Below, piece by piece: positions 14,968 to 23,446 of a stretch of DNA of 37,371 bases (the stretch's first letter is position 1; each line of letters begins with the position of its first letter). Origin of the DNA: HyVt-560 sp964577195 (GTDB taxonomy: Bacteria > Pseudomonadota > Gammaproteobacteria > UWMA-0217). The notes beneath the pieces are model-generated. The model searched no databases, was not told the DNA's origin, and saw nothing but the letters and a program-made list of their open reading frames with translations. The DNA lies in assembly GCA_964577195.1 (NCBI GenBank), contig CAZNYF010000005.1, forward strand, positions 1 through 37,371, written 5' to 3'. A program made the translations under genes and the position numbers.

Positions 14968-17151
14968 CTATTCCAATAGTGATTTTTCAGGCAATCGAAC
15001 CGTTATTTCGGCTCCGCCCTCTGCCAGGTTTGCTGCCGAAACCATGCCGCCATGCTCTTCAACAATTTTTGCAACAATTGCCAATCCCAATCCGGTTCCC
15101 TTGGGTTTACTCGTAACATAGGGTTCAAACAACTGTTCCAACAAGTCTTCGGCGATACCCGCCCCCGAATCCCGCACTCGCAATTCGGTGCAATGTGTCG
15201 CGCCCGATTCAACATACTCTGTGACAATCTGGATCACCCCTGATTGATCTCCAATCGCATCCAGAGCATTACTAATCAGGTTATGCAATACCTGCCTGAG
15301 CCGGGACACATCCGCATATAAATTCGGCAAACTGGCGGTCAGCTGCCGCTTGATTTTCACATCAGCTGGAATTCCTACATATAAATCCGCAACCTCATTG
15401 ATTAATTGATTGAGATCCATTGAGGCATAGCTGGCTGGCGGTGCGCTGGCATAATCACGAAACGCGTTCACCATATCTTTCATCGCATCAACCTGCTTGA
15501 TGATGGTTTGAGTTGAACGCTCCAGCACCTGCTGTTCTGCCGGTTGTAGTTGGTTTTTTAATTTGTGAGCCATGCGCTCTGCGGATAATTGGATGGGTGT
15601 TAGGGGATTCTTGATTTCGTGCGCCAACCGGCGAGCAACTTCTGACCATGCGGCATCACGCTGCGCCTTGACCATTTTGGTAATGTCGTCGATGACAATC
15701 ACCTGTCCCATCTCATCATCAACAGCACTCGGCAATGGAATACCATGGCACATGAGGATTTTCCTGCCAAAGTCCGAGAATAACCGAACCTCTTTACTCC
15801 ATTCTTTCCCTCCCTCAATAAACTCAGGCAACAACTGATCGTAAAATGCCTGTAAGGTCGAATGACTACGCGCCACGTCAGCCAAATGCGTATCAACATA
15901 ATTTTCGAGCGGCTGATCCATGTCAAGTAACGCGTTAACCGCATCATTTGCAGTTCGGATATGCAGCTTATCATCCAGCGTCAGCACCCCACTGGATAAG
16001 TGACCTAATACGGTTTGGAGGTAACTGCGCTGGCCTTCCAGTTGCTCCTGGCTCTGTGCTGCAGCGTCGCGCGCCTGATGGATGCGCTGGGTCATATCAT
16101 TAAAAGAACTCACCAAAAAACCCAGGTCATCATGATGCACCACGGGTAATCGACTTTTATAGTTCCCATCGGCAACGGAGCGGGTTGCCCGTGCTAACTC
16201 GTAAATGGGTTCCAGCAATCGTCTCGCCATAAACAAGGCAGCCCAAAGCGCGAACAAGGTACTCAGCAGCAGCACCAGTGAAAGAGTAAGCCGGAAACTC
16301 TGTTTTAAAGGCTGGCGTAGAAACTCGTGGGTTTTATATTCGGCATAAGCATCCTGCACATTTTGCGCCAACGTGCTGAGATGTTGGGGTAGCTCAAACT
16401 GTGCAGATAGTAGTCTCTGCGCAGTGTTTGGCATGACTATAGGTACACGTGAAACCACTCTCACATTGAGCCTGCCATCGCTACCTGGCTCTAGCCCGAC
16501 ATAACTTTGATAATTGCTCAATTGCACCAGCATGTGCTCACCAGGAAACTTGGGGACAGAAAAAGCACCTGTATCAGAACTGGTGGCAAGTATTTTGTGG
16601 CTGGCACCAAATAATGTCAGTTCAGCAGCGCCCATCTGCTGCCGATGCTGGTTCAGTTCCAAACTTGCCATCATGTCCGAAAATGCCGTGGTCTGAGCCG
16701 CGGCCCGTTCTGTTTTCTGCCGATACGTCTGCATTTGCGAATCCAGTGAATGCTGACTCAGCGTAAGCGCGTCACTCAACGCCTCCTCGATATTGACATC
16801 AAACCAGCGATCAATACCGCTGGTTAAAAATTTTACTGAAAATGCCCATACCAAAATCACGGGGATGAGCGATGCAAAGACGAACATGAGCACTAATCGC
16901 CAAGTGAGTCTTGCGCCTTCTGCATGGGTAACCAGATCACGAAAGATTCCAGCAAAGCGATAAATAATCGCAATCGCCAATACCGCCAGTAACGCAATAT
17001 TGAATAGTAGTAGCCAAACGTAGTAATCACTAAAGCGATCAGACTTTTGCGCCGCGTAGCCCATTAAATACAGCGAATACGCGATCAGCAAAAATAGCCC
17101 TGTAAGCAGTACTACCGATAGCCACGGGCGGTTGATACGATTACTGAACAA
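14968..17151 (-). CDS. ntrY: NtrY-like membrane sensor histidine kinase
   Basis: Sensor kinase of 727 residues. Four predicted membrane helices lie at about 9-30, 44-68, 85-109 and 287-308, with a periplasmic segment of about 175 residues between the third and fourth. A HAMP domain (about 308-362), a PAS-like domain (about 370-490) and HisKA follow, with catalytic His511 in RRLAHEIKNPLTPIQLSAER. The HATPase domain has LHNLISNALDAI, DSGAGIAE and GTGLGLAIVAKIV. The only in-frame start before a stop codon is TTG at 17151, with no strong ribosome-binding site. It lies 30 bases after the DUF4390 gene. In other bacteria NtrYX is linked to nitrogen or redox sensing; the signal here is unknown. Confidence 0.94.
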   Translation of the reverse strand: MFSNRINRPWLSVVLLTGLFLLIAYSLYLMGYAAQKSDRFSDYYVWLLLFNIALLAVLAIAIIYRFAGIFRDLVTHAEGARLTWRLVLMFVFASLIPVILVWAFSVKFLTSGIDRWFDVNIEEALSDALTLSQHSLDSQMQTYRQKTERAAAQTTAFSDMMASLELNQHRQQMGAAELTLFGASHKILATSSDTGAFSVPKFPGEHMLVQLSNYQSYVGLEPGSDGRLNVRVVSRVPIVMPNTAQRLLSAQFELPQHLSTLAQNVQDAYAEYKTHEFLRQPLKQSFRLTLSLVLLLSTLFALWAALFMARRLLEPIYELARATRSVADGNYKSRLPVVHHDDLGFLVSSFNDMTQRIHQARDAAAQSQEQLEGQRSYLQTVLGHLSSGVLTLDDKLHIRTANDAVNALLDMDQPLENYVDTHLADVARSHSTLQAFYDQLLPEFIEGGKEWSKEVRLFSDFGRKILMCHGIPLPSAVDDEMGQVIVIDDITKMVKAQRDAAWSEVARRLAHEIKNPLTPIQLSAERMAHKLKNQLQPAEQQVLERSTQTIIKQVDAMKDMVNAFRDYASAPPASYASMDLNQLINEVADLYVGIPADVKIKRQLTASLPNLYADVSRLRQVLHNLISNALDAIGDQSGVIQIVTEYVESGATHCTELRVRDSGAGIAEDLLEQLFEPYVTSKPKGTGLGLAIVAKIVEEHGGMVSAANLAEGGAEITVRLPEKSLLE

Positions 17152-17181
17152 GGTATGGACTCAAGTTTACGTGCAACAGTT

Positions 17182-17772
17182 CTACTGAATTTGCCATAAA
17201 GACCAAGGACTGGAAGCTTTCCAGCTACGCAAAGAATAGGCTTTTACCTTGAGCGCCAATGGCAATTCTCTGCGCACCAGATAGACACGTATGTAGGCAA
17301 GATAGGCTAAATCAGGATCTAAAAACCCAGTGTCAATACTAGGTAGCTCTCTACCGCTGTTAAGAAAGTCGACAGCTGCATCGAAACTGTGAAAGTTGCG
17401 CTGGATTTCGGTATTGAGATCAGTCACCAGATATTGGCGCGAAAGCAGGTGATAGCTAATAGAATAGCGTTGCTCCAGGGTCGCGATATCCTCATCCATC
17501 CAGTAGCGCCTTGGGCGTTTTAATTCGATCTGGGCACCAATCACAAGCGTCACCCCATTCAGCAGTGCCGATTGCATTGCTTCAGAAAACTGCAGGTCAA
17601 AATGCGCGTCAATATGATAAACCCCATCACGCAACTCGCTTTCGACCGATTCTATTTTAAATTCTGCACTCCAGCTAGGTAAGCTAATGCACAGCAACAC
17701 CAAAACGCCAATCAATCTTCTTGCGAAGTGCTTGGCGAAAACCGGGCATTTTTGCTGAATCCTGGATCTCAT
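17182..17772 (-). CDS. DUF4390 family exported protein
   Basis: Protein of 196 residues of unknown function. It has an N-terminal signal peptide or anchor (RRLIGVLVLLCISLPSWSA, about residues 19-36) and a following domain that starts FKIESVESELRDGVYHIDAHFDLQFSEAM, typical of DUF4390. Charged RPRRYWMDEDIATLEQRYSISYH fits that family. It is probably periplasmic or membrane-anchored. It lies between rsmB (4 bases away) and ntrY, a conserved place for the family, so a role in NtrYX sensing is conceivable, but that is only inference from position. Confidence 0.85.
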   Translation of the reverse strand: MRSRIQQKCPVFAKHFARRLIGVLVLLCISLPSWSAEFKIESVESELRDGVYHIDAHFDLQFSEAMQSALLNGVTLVIGAQIELKRPRRYWMDEDIATLEQRYSISYHLLSRQYLVTDLNTEIQRNFHSFDAAVDFLNSGRELPSIDTGFLDPDLAYLAYIRVYLVRRELPLALKVKAYSLRSWKASSPWSLWQIQ

Positions 17773-17776
17773 TTGC

Positions 17777-19072
17777 TCATGTATTTTCTTTCTTTAAACG
17801 TACGTAATAAAACCCGTCCATGGTTTGTTCTCCCGGAAGGATCTGCCTGCCGACGGGGCAACCTGCCCCCCAGTCTGAATCGATTGGAGACTCAGCCGCA
17901 TCCTCAGTCGCGCTCAGAAATGCGATTATCTGATCACTGTTTTCCGCTGCCAGTAAAGAGCAAGTGGCGTATAACAACGTGCCGCCGGGTGCGAGGGTTT
18001 GCCACAAGCGCTGCAATAGCATACGTTGCTTGACGACAGTCTGTTCCACATCCGATGGTCGGCGATGCAATTTTATATCAGGATGGCGTCGAATCACTCC
18101 AGTCGCAGTGCATGGCGCATCCAGCAAAATCCGGTCGAACAACTGACCATCCCACCAACTATCCAGATCGGCAGCATCCGCCTGCTTGACCTCACAACGA
18201 CAATTGGCGCGTAACAGGTTTTCCTCCAGATTGCTGATTCGCGCCGGGGAAATTTCCAACGCAGTCATTTCAATCTGACCTTGGGCATACTCCCAAAGAT
18301 GGGTCGTTTTACCACCCGGCGCAGCGCATGCATCCAGCACGCGTTCACCGGCTTGAGGGTCAAGCAATGGAGCGGCCAGTTGCGCTGCGGCATCCTGCAC
18401 TGTCACTCGACCCTGCTCGAACCCCGAGAGCTCAAGCACGGACACTGGTTTGTTTAAAACAATAGCAGATTTCACCGTCGAATGAGCCATGCCTTCGATT
18501 CCAAACACCTGATTTCGCGTTATATATTCGTCAATTGTGACTTCTGATAAATTCACTCTCAGCGTCATCGGTGCAGGTTTTGCTAGTGCGCTCGCTATTG
18601 ATTGCCATTGTTCTGGCCAATCGCTTCGGAGCGTTTGTAACAACCATTTCGGCAACAGCCATCGAGACGTGTCCTGATTTTGTGCTTCGCTGAGAAGCTG
18701 CTCGCGCTCGCGCTGAAAACCTCGCAAGCTACCATTGACCAACCCCGCACTCCAGCTCCGCTGCTTGCGCGCTAACTTAACCGCACTATCAACAATCGCA
18801 TAAACTGGTGTCACCTCATCAAGCAATTCAAACAAAGCGATACGCAGTAAATCTTCAATCACCGTATCTTTTTTCTTCATCGGCTTGCGAACCAGTCTTC
18901 GCAGTAACCAGTCGATAAGCTCGAACTGCCGTAACGCCCCATACACCAGCGCTTGAACCGTCGCACGTGTTTCATCGGCAAGCTCACCAGTAAGGCGTGG
19001 CAACTCTCTGTCCAGAGAACCTCCCTGGCGCACTGCGCCGAGCACTTTGGCCGCTATTAATCGCGCATCCAT
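17777..19072 (-). CDS. rsmB: 16S rRNA (cytosine-967-C5) methyltransferase RsmB
   Basis: Methylates C967 of 16S rRNA using S-adenosylmethionine; 431 residues. An N-terminal NusB-like RNA-binding domain (1-140) is followed by the Fmu/NSUN methyltransferase domain. That domain has the SAM motif VLDACAAPGGKTTHLWE at about 245-261. The two conserved cysteines are Cys321 in DAPCTATGVIRRHPDIK and the nucleophile Cys371 in ATCSLLAAEN. The start ATG directly abuts the fmt stop (TAAATG). Confidence 0.96.
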   Translation of the reverse strand: MDARLIAAKVLGAVRQGGSLDRELPRLTGELADETRATVQALVYGALRQFELIDWLLRRLVRKPMKKKDTVIEDLLRIALFELLDEVTPVYAIVDSAVKLARKQRSWSAGLVNGSLRGFQREREQLLSEAQNQDTSRWLLPKWLLQTLRSDWPEQWQSIASALAKPAPMTLRVNLSEVTIDEYITRNQVFGIEGMAHSTVKSAIVLNKPVSVLELSGFEQGRVTVQDAAAQLAAPLLDPQAGERVLDACAAPGGKTTHLWEYAQGQIEMTALEISPARISNLEENLLRANCRCEVKQADAADLDSWWDGQLFDRILLDAPCTATGVIRRHPDIKLHRRPSDVEQTVVKQRMLLQRLWQTLAPGGTLLYATCSLLAAENSDQIIAFLSATEDAAESPIDSDWGAGCPVGRQILPGEQTMDGFYYVRLKKENT

Positions 19073-20002
19073 TTAGCCCAACACCTCGCCTGCCAAAGAA
19101 CGTCCATTGAGGAAATCACGACTGGAGATCGGTTTTTTACCGGGCAGCTGGAGGGTGTTCAACCAGATAGCATCCTCTCCAGTCTGGACTAAAATTCCCT
19201 GCTTTTTATCCTCGCTGATGACAGTTCCCGGAGCTGCGGAAGACTCACGAATTTGCGGCGTTGCTTGCCAAATTCGCAACACGCCCAATGAACACTTGGT
19301 TTGCGCCACTGGCCAGGCGTTGAAGGCTCGAACCTGACAATCAATCTTTGCTGCCGGTGTATGCCAGTCAATATTGGATTCCTGCTTGTCTATCTTGCTG
19401 GCGTAGGTGGATAAGGCATCATCTTGAGCAACCGCTGTTAACTGACCAGCAACTAGCTGATCCAGAACAGTCATCAAGCTGGACGCTCCCAGTTGCGAGA
19501 GTCGGTCGTGCAAACTGCTAGCGGTTTCATCCTGTCCGATGGTAGTTTCTTCGCTGAGCAGCATGTCACCAGTATCCAGCCCTTTTGCCATCTGCATTAT
19601 AGTGATTCCGGTGACCTCATCTGCCGAGAGAATGGCACGCTGAATCGGCGCAGCACCGCGCCAACGTGGCAACAGCGATGCATGAATATTGATGCAGCCA
19701 TAGGTCGGAATGGTGAGTACTTCCGGAGGAAGAATTAATCCGTAAGCTGCGACGATCATTAAATCCGGCTGTAACTGTGCCAGTGCTTGCTGCGCCGTTT
19801 CATCCTTAAACGTTTGCGGCTGCACGACTGGCAAACCTGCCTGAAGCGCTGCTTGTTTAACTGGACTGGCGCGTAATTTTTTACCTCTACCTGCTGGTCG
19901 ATCAGGCTGGGAGTAGACTGCGGCGACCTGATGGTCGCTATTGATCAGCGCTTCAAGCGGAGGCACTGCAAAATCTGGCGTGCCTGCATAGACGAGTTTC
20001 AT
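19073..20002 (-). CDS. fmt: Methionyl-tRNA formyltransferase
   Basis: Formylates initiator Met-tRNA with 10-formyl-tetrahydrofolate; 309 residues. It begins MKLVYAGTPDFAVPPLEAL. The catalytic segment is INIHASLLPRWRGAAPIQRA, with the Asn and His of the active site, followed by GLDTGDM with the catalytic Asp. An OB-fold C-terminal domain follows. The start at 20002 matches where homologues begin; a frame extending to 20062 adds unrelated residues. Order def-fmt-rsmB is the classic arrangement, and the next enzyme to act on the N-terminus is deformylase, encoded just upstream. Confidence 0.97.
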   Translation of the reverse strand: MKLVYAGTPDFAVPPLEALINSDHQVAAVYSQPDRPAGRGKKLRASPVKQAALQAGLPVVQPQTFKDETAQQALAQLQPDLMIVAAYGLILPPEVLTIPTYGCINIHASLLPRWRGAAPIQRAILSADEVTGITIMQMAKGLDTGDMLLSEETTIGQDETASSLHDRLSQLGASSLMTVLDQLVAGQLTAVAQDDALSTYASKIDKQESNIDWHTPAAKIDCQVRAFNAWPVAQTKCSLGVLRIWQATPQIRESSAAPGTVISEDKKQGILVQTGEDAIWLNTLQLPGKKPISSRDFLNGRSLAGEVLG

Positions 20003-20088
20003 ATCGGGATCTCTATTTAAAGGGCTCTCTAGAAATGGGGGGGTGCTTCTATTTTTAGACACGCCTTAAAGAACTTCGCTCGCAACAA

Positions 20089-20622
20089 CTACACGATTAC
20101 GCCGGAGGCAGAAGATTGAACCGGCGCTTGCCGAGCTTCTTTTTCCAACTTTTTGCGAATTCGGTTGCGCTTTAACGGGGACAGGTAATCGACAAATAAC
20201 TTGCCATTAAGGTGATCAATTTCGTGCTGAATGCACACGGCAAGCAAACCATCCGCTTCAAGGATTTTGGCTTTCCCATCTGGATTCAAAAACTCTACTT
20301 TGACGAACTCTGCACGGCGCACAGTATCAAACTGCCCAGGCACAGAAAGACAGCCTTCCTCCATTTCCTCTTCACCTTCACGCGAGACAATTTCTGGGTT
20401 GATCAAGCAGACTGGATCATCCTTGGATTCGGACACATCCAGAACAATCACGCGTTGATGAACATTGACCTGCGACGCCGCCAAGCCGATGCCAGGTGCC
20501 GCATACATTGTTTCGAACATATTGTCGACGAGCGTACGGATCGTTTCATCAACAGAATCAACAGGTTTAGCTCGTTTTCGTAACCGTGGGTCGGGAAAAC
20601 GCAAGATCTCAAGTTGTGCCAT
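20089..20622 (-). CDS. def: Peptide deformylase
   Basis: Metalloenzyme that removes the formyl group from nascent proteins; 177 residues. All three motifs are present: GIGLAASQ at about 44-51, EEGCLSVPG with metal ligand Cys91, and QHEIDHLNG with ligands His133 and His137 and catalytic Glu134. It is divergent from the LysM/tsaP-like gene and first in the def-fmt-rsmB series, 86 bases before the fmt start. Confidence 0.97.
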   Translation of the reverse strand: MAQLEILRFPDPRLRKRAKPVDSVDETIRTLVDNMFETMYAAPGIGLAASQVNVHQRVIVLDVSESKDDPVCLINPEIVSREGEEEMEEGCLSVPGQFDTVRRAEFVKVEFLNPDGKAKILEADGLLAVCIQHEIDHLNGKLFVDYLSPLKRNRIRKKLEKEARQAPVQSSASGVIV

Positions 20623-20929
20623 GCAGGTTTACTGGTTTCTCGTGAAGTAATACGAGACTTTTTGTTAAGATTATGTGTAGTCTACACGGGAAAATCCCAA
20701 TTGTGGATATCACTATGATCAAGCAGATATCCAAAACACACTTTAGGGCACTTCTATTTATTGTGGATGAGAAAGATTAAGAGCCAAAATATTCAAGATC
20801 AAGGCAAAATCTTTCGTAATAGCGAGCTATTGCGAAAGATTTTAACGCAGAGATTGGATACTTTGGACTTAAGATTTCCATTTATCAATGAATAGAGGTG
20901 CCCACTATACGGACGTTGGAAGAACTCAC
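20623..20929. promoter_or_regulatory. Divergent def / tsaP-like intergenic region with several palindromes
   Basis: These 307 bases hold no credible gene. I see GTGTAG-T-CTACAC at 20675-20687, GGGA-AAA-TCCC directly after it at 20688-20698, and TGGATATC at 20704-20711 with GATATCCA at 20726-20733 (14-base loop). The large hairpin listed separately follows at 20771-20878. On the minus strand CATAAT, upstream of def, overlaps the first palindrome and is a possible -10. On the plus strand the ATG at 20930 is preceded by GGAAGA. Confidence 0.5.
20771..20878. repeat. Nested inverted repeat with AATAGC/GCTATT core
   Basis: The inner stem has 18 bases on each side, 20806-20823 and 20826-20843, complementary except at one position, with only GA between them. 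It comprises AAAATCTTTCG plus AATAGC on the left. Weaker complementarity continues outward to about 20771 and 20878. The flanking CAAGGC and AACGC words also occur around the core of the repeat at 29057-29219, although the variable arms differ. It lies between the divergent def and LysM genes. Confidence 0.85.
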
Positions 20930-22177
20930 ATGGCGCAAACTCTTGATTTGAATGCTGACTTAAAGCCTGATCACATCACCAAAAAGGGCAAAACAAACCT
21001 CAAAAAATCGTCTACCCTGACGCTCATTGCCGGTTTGCTTAGTGTCGCGATATTGTCCGGGTGTGCCTTCGGGCATAAAAAAGGCAGCCAGCAGCCGACC
21101 ATTAGCGATCCACCTCTGACACAATCTCCTGCTCCAAATCGTCCTCAGTCTTCAGTGGTTACGGAAAACCAGGCGGTCTTTGAGCAACCACAGCAGAGTT
21201 TTGAGATGGCTGCTAATGCGCCCGATCAGTATGTCGTCAAAAAAGGCGACACCTTATGGGATATTTCGGCGCGCTTTCTGCAAGACCCGTGGTACTGGCC
21301 AGAAATTTGGCAGGTGAACCCCGAGATTAAAAATCCACACTTAATCTACCCCGGCGATGTTATCTCACTCTATTACGTGGACGGACAACCTCGCCTGAGC
21401 ATTAATCAACCCATGGTTAGCGATGGGAGTGGAAAATTATCTCCCCGTGTTCGCCGCACCGATTTAACTGCCGATAACTACGGCATACCCATCGATACAA
21501 TCCGACCTTTTTTGATTCGGCCACAAATCGTTTCTGCAGAGCAGCTGAAATTAGCTGCACACATTCTCGATTCAGATGAGAATCGCCTCATTTTTGGAGC
21601 CAACGACAAGGTCTATGTGCGAAACTTGCAAGACAAGCGCCTCAATACAAAGTACAGCGTATTCCGACCCGGTCAAAAAATGCTCGATCCTACCACCAAC
21701 GAGCTACTGGGTTTCGAGGCGATCTATGCCGGTGATGCTATCGTCGAACGTGGAGGGGAACCAGCTACCGTCAGGCTGATCGACACCACCAGAGAAATCT
21801 TGCGAGGCGACCGTTTAATGCCACAAGATCACGGTGCGACAGGCATTCACTTCTGGCCTCATCCTGCAAATGATTCTACGCAAGGACAAATCATCTCTAT
21901 TTTTGATGCGCTCAGTCAGGTTGCTCAGTATCAAATTATCGCTATTAATTTAGGCAAACGTGACTCCGTCGAACCTGGTCACGTCTTTGCAGTACAGCAA
22001 AAAGGTCGAATGATTCGAGACCACTACCGTCGCCAAGATCAATCCAGAGAAGTGACGTTACCCAATGAGAAAACAGGTATCGCGATGGTTTTTCGAACTT
22101 TCGAAAAGATCAGCTATGCACTGATCATGAAATCTACACGGACGATCCGGCAGGGCGATTTGGTTACCGCACCCTAG
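20930..22177 (+). CDS. tsaP: LysM peptidoglycan-binding protein, TsaP-like
   Basis: Envelope protein of 415 residues. A hydrophobic segment, LIAGLLSVAILSGC, ends in a lipobox-like LSGC with Cys45, preceded by an unusually long N-terminal stretch. A LysM domain follows at about 100-150 (YVVKKGDTLWDISARFLQDPW... to YPGDVISLYYVDG), then a long C-terminal domain. I chose ATG 20930 because GGAAGA lies just upstream; an ATG at 20888 is less likely. In Neisseria the LysM protein TsaP, encoded next to dprA, anchors the pilus secretin PilQ to peptidoglycan. The same neighbourhood and a pilQ in this window support that identity, but the role may not be conserved. Confidence 0.82.
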   Translation: MAQTLDLNADLKPDHITKKGKTNLKKSSTLTLIAGLLSVAILSGCAFGHKKGSQQPTISDPPLTQSPAPNRPQSSVVTENQAVFEQPQQSFEMAANAPDQYVVKKGDTLWDISARFLQDPWYWPEIWQVNPEIKNPHLIYPGDVISLYYVDGQPRLSINQPMVSDGSGKLSPRVRRTDLTADNYGIPIDTIRPFLIRPQIVSAEQLKLAAHILDSDENRLIFGANDKVYVRNLQDKRLNTKYSVFRPGQKMLDPTTNELLGFEAIYAGDAIVERGGEPATVRLIDTTREILRGDRLMPQDHGATGIHFWPHPANDSTQGQIISIFDALSQVAQYQIIAINLGKRDSVEPGHVFAVQQKGRMIRDHYRRQDQSREVTLPNEKTGIAMVFRTFEKISYALIMKSTRTIRQGDLVTAP

Positions 22178-22189
22178 AGCCACTAACTC

Positions 22190-23296
22190 GTGACAACATC
22201 CGATCAGCTGGAAAACTGGCTGAGACTCATCAAGCTTCCTGGCATTGGCGCCAGAAGTGTCGAAAAACTGGTCAGCGCATACAGCAACCCTGCTGACATC
22301 CTCAATGCCTCAGCTCATGACTGGCAACGCGCCGGTATTTCGGCCAATAGAATCCCTTCACTAGCACAACGTAATGTGGATATTTCAGTGGATTTAAAAT
22401 GGCTGGAAACGGACAATCACCATATCATCACGCTGGAAGATCCCGAGTATCCAGCGCTACTGACTCATATCGACCCACCACCACCGTTGCTATATGTTTA
22501 CGGCGACATGAGCATGCTCAACCATCCACAGCTCGCTATCGTCGGCAGCCGCAATCCGAGTAGCGTTGGTCTGGCGAACACGGCAGCCTTTGCTGGACAC
22601 TTAGCAACTCAGGGATTAGGTATCACTAGTGGACTAGCGATAGGGGTGGACGGCGCAGCACATGAAGCCGCACTAAAAGCCAATGGGTTAACCATTGCTG
22701 TTGCCGCAACAGGACTCGATCAAGTGTACCCCGCAAGGCATCAAAACCTCGCCAGAAGAATTGTTGAGCAAGGCGTCATCGTCTCAGAGTTCCCTATCGG
22801 CACACCACCGCTCGCCAGCAACTTTCCTCGGCGTAATCGCATTGTCAGTGGTCTCAGCCTCGGAACACTGGTGGTTGAAGCTGCACATAAAAGTGGTTCA
22901 CTCATTACGGCTCGATGCGCGCTAGCGCAAGGCCGAGAGCTGTTCGCAATTCCCGGTTCCATCCACAACCCTCTGGCTCGTGGCTGTCACCAGCTCATCC
23001 GCCAGGGCGCTAAACTGGTAGAAACCGCTGAAGATATTTTGGAAGATCTCGGCCCTTTGCTTAGCCACCTTCATCTCTCCGAGGTGAGTACCCAACCACA
23101 AAAAGAAGAAAGCTTAGAACCCAACCAACAAGAAAAGAATCTGTTAGAAGCGGTAGATTTCGAACCAACAGCAATCGACACCATCATCACCCGAACCGGA
23201 CTGGCCGCCGAAGAAGTTTCTTCAACCTTATTAATCATGGAGCTCAACGGACAAGTCGCCTGCGAAAAAGGCGGCTACTACGTCAGATTGGTTTAA
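22190..23296 (+). CDS. dprA: DNA-processing protein DprA
   Basis: Protein of 368 residues that loads RecA on incoming single-stranded DNA during natural transformation. The Rossmann domain contains IVGSRNPSSVGLANTAAF, TSGLAIGVDGAAHEAAL, FPRRNRIVSGLS and VVEAAHKSGSLITARCAL. It is flanked by an N-terminal SAM-like region and a C-terminal winged-helix region (about 310-368). It starts with GTG at 22190, 12 bases after the LysM gene, so the two are likely co-transcribed. It converges with the tRNA and rpoD on the other strand. DprA is also common in species not known to be competent. Confidence 0.95.
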   Translation: MTTSDQLENWLRLIKLPGIGARSVEKLVSAYSNPADILNASAHDWQRAGISANRIPSLAQRNVDISVDLKWLETDNHHIITLEDPEYPALLTHIDPPPPLLYVYGDMSMLNHPQLAIVGSRNPSSVGLANTAAFAGHLATQGLGITSGLAIGVDGAAHEAALKANGLTIAVAATGLDQVYPARHQNLARRIVEQGVIVSEFPIGTPPLASNFPRRNRIVSGLSLGTLVVEAAHKSGSLITARCALAQGRELFAIPGSIHNPLARGCHQLIRQGAKLVETAEDILEDLGPLLSHLHLSEVSTQPQKEESLEPNQQEKNLLEAVDFEPTAIDTIITRTGLAAEEVSSTLLIMELNGQVACEKGGYYVRLV

Positions 23297-23305
23297 TCAG
23301 AAAAA

Positions 23306-23382
23306 TGGTGGGCCCGGTAGGACTTGAACCTACGACCAATCGATTATGAGTCGATTGCTCTAACCAACTGAGCTACGGGCCC
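23306..23382 (-). tRNA. ileX: tRNA-Ile2 (anticodon CAU, lysidine type)
   Basis: 77 bases including an encoded CCA. The acceptor stem GGGCCCG pairs fully with CGGGCCC. The D arm GTAGCTCAGTTGGTTAGAGCA and T arm GTAGGTTCAAGTCCTAC are standard. The anticodon loop is CTCATAA, giving CAT. The variable-loop and T-arm words TTGGTC and TTCAAGTCC, and the resemblance of the anticodon stem context to E. coli ileX, favour the isoleucine tRNA whose C34 is changed to lysidine by TilS, rather than elongator Met. A tRNA-Ile2 near rpoD also occurs in E. coli. It lies 64 bases downstream of rpoD, same strand. Confidence 0.88.
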
Positions 23383-23413
23383 GATGTATGGGATTTACAG
23401 ATATTTGAAGGAT

Positions 23414-23440
23414 TGTGGGAGAGGATACTCCACTCCCACA
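23414..23440 (-). terminator. Hairpin just after the rpoD stop
   Basis: Perfect 8-base arms TGTGGGAG (23414-23421) and CTCCCACA (23433-23440) enclose an 11-base loop, 6 bases beyond the rpoD stop codon. On the minus strand the following bases, ATCCTTCAAATATC, are not a T-run. It is therefore a weak or non-canonical terminator, or a 3' stabilising or processing element between rpoD and the tRNA. Confidence 0.45.
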
Positions 23441-23446
23441 GAGAGA

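Noticed and set aside
20702..20770. Two DnaA-box-like 9-mers, TGTGGATAT at 20702-20710 and TGTGGATGA at 20762-20770, as a possible origin
   Set aside because: Each differs from the consensus at one position, there are only two, and no dnaA, dnaN or AT-rich unwinding cluster is present. Chance is sufficient.
23306..23382. tRNA as elongator tRNA-Met(CAU)
   Set aside because: The anticodon fits, but the variable-loop and T-arm words and the position near rpoD resemble tRNA-Ile2. A lysidine assignment is better, though not proven.
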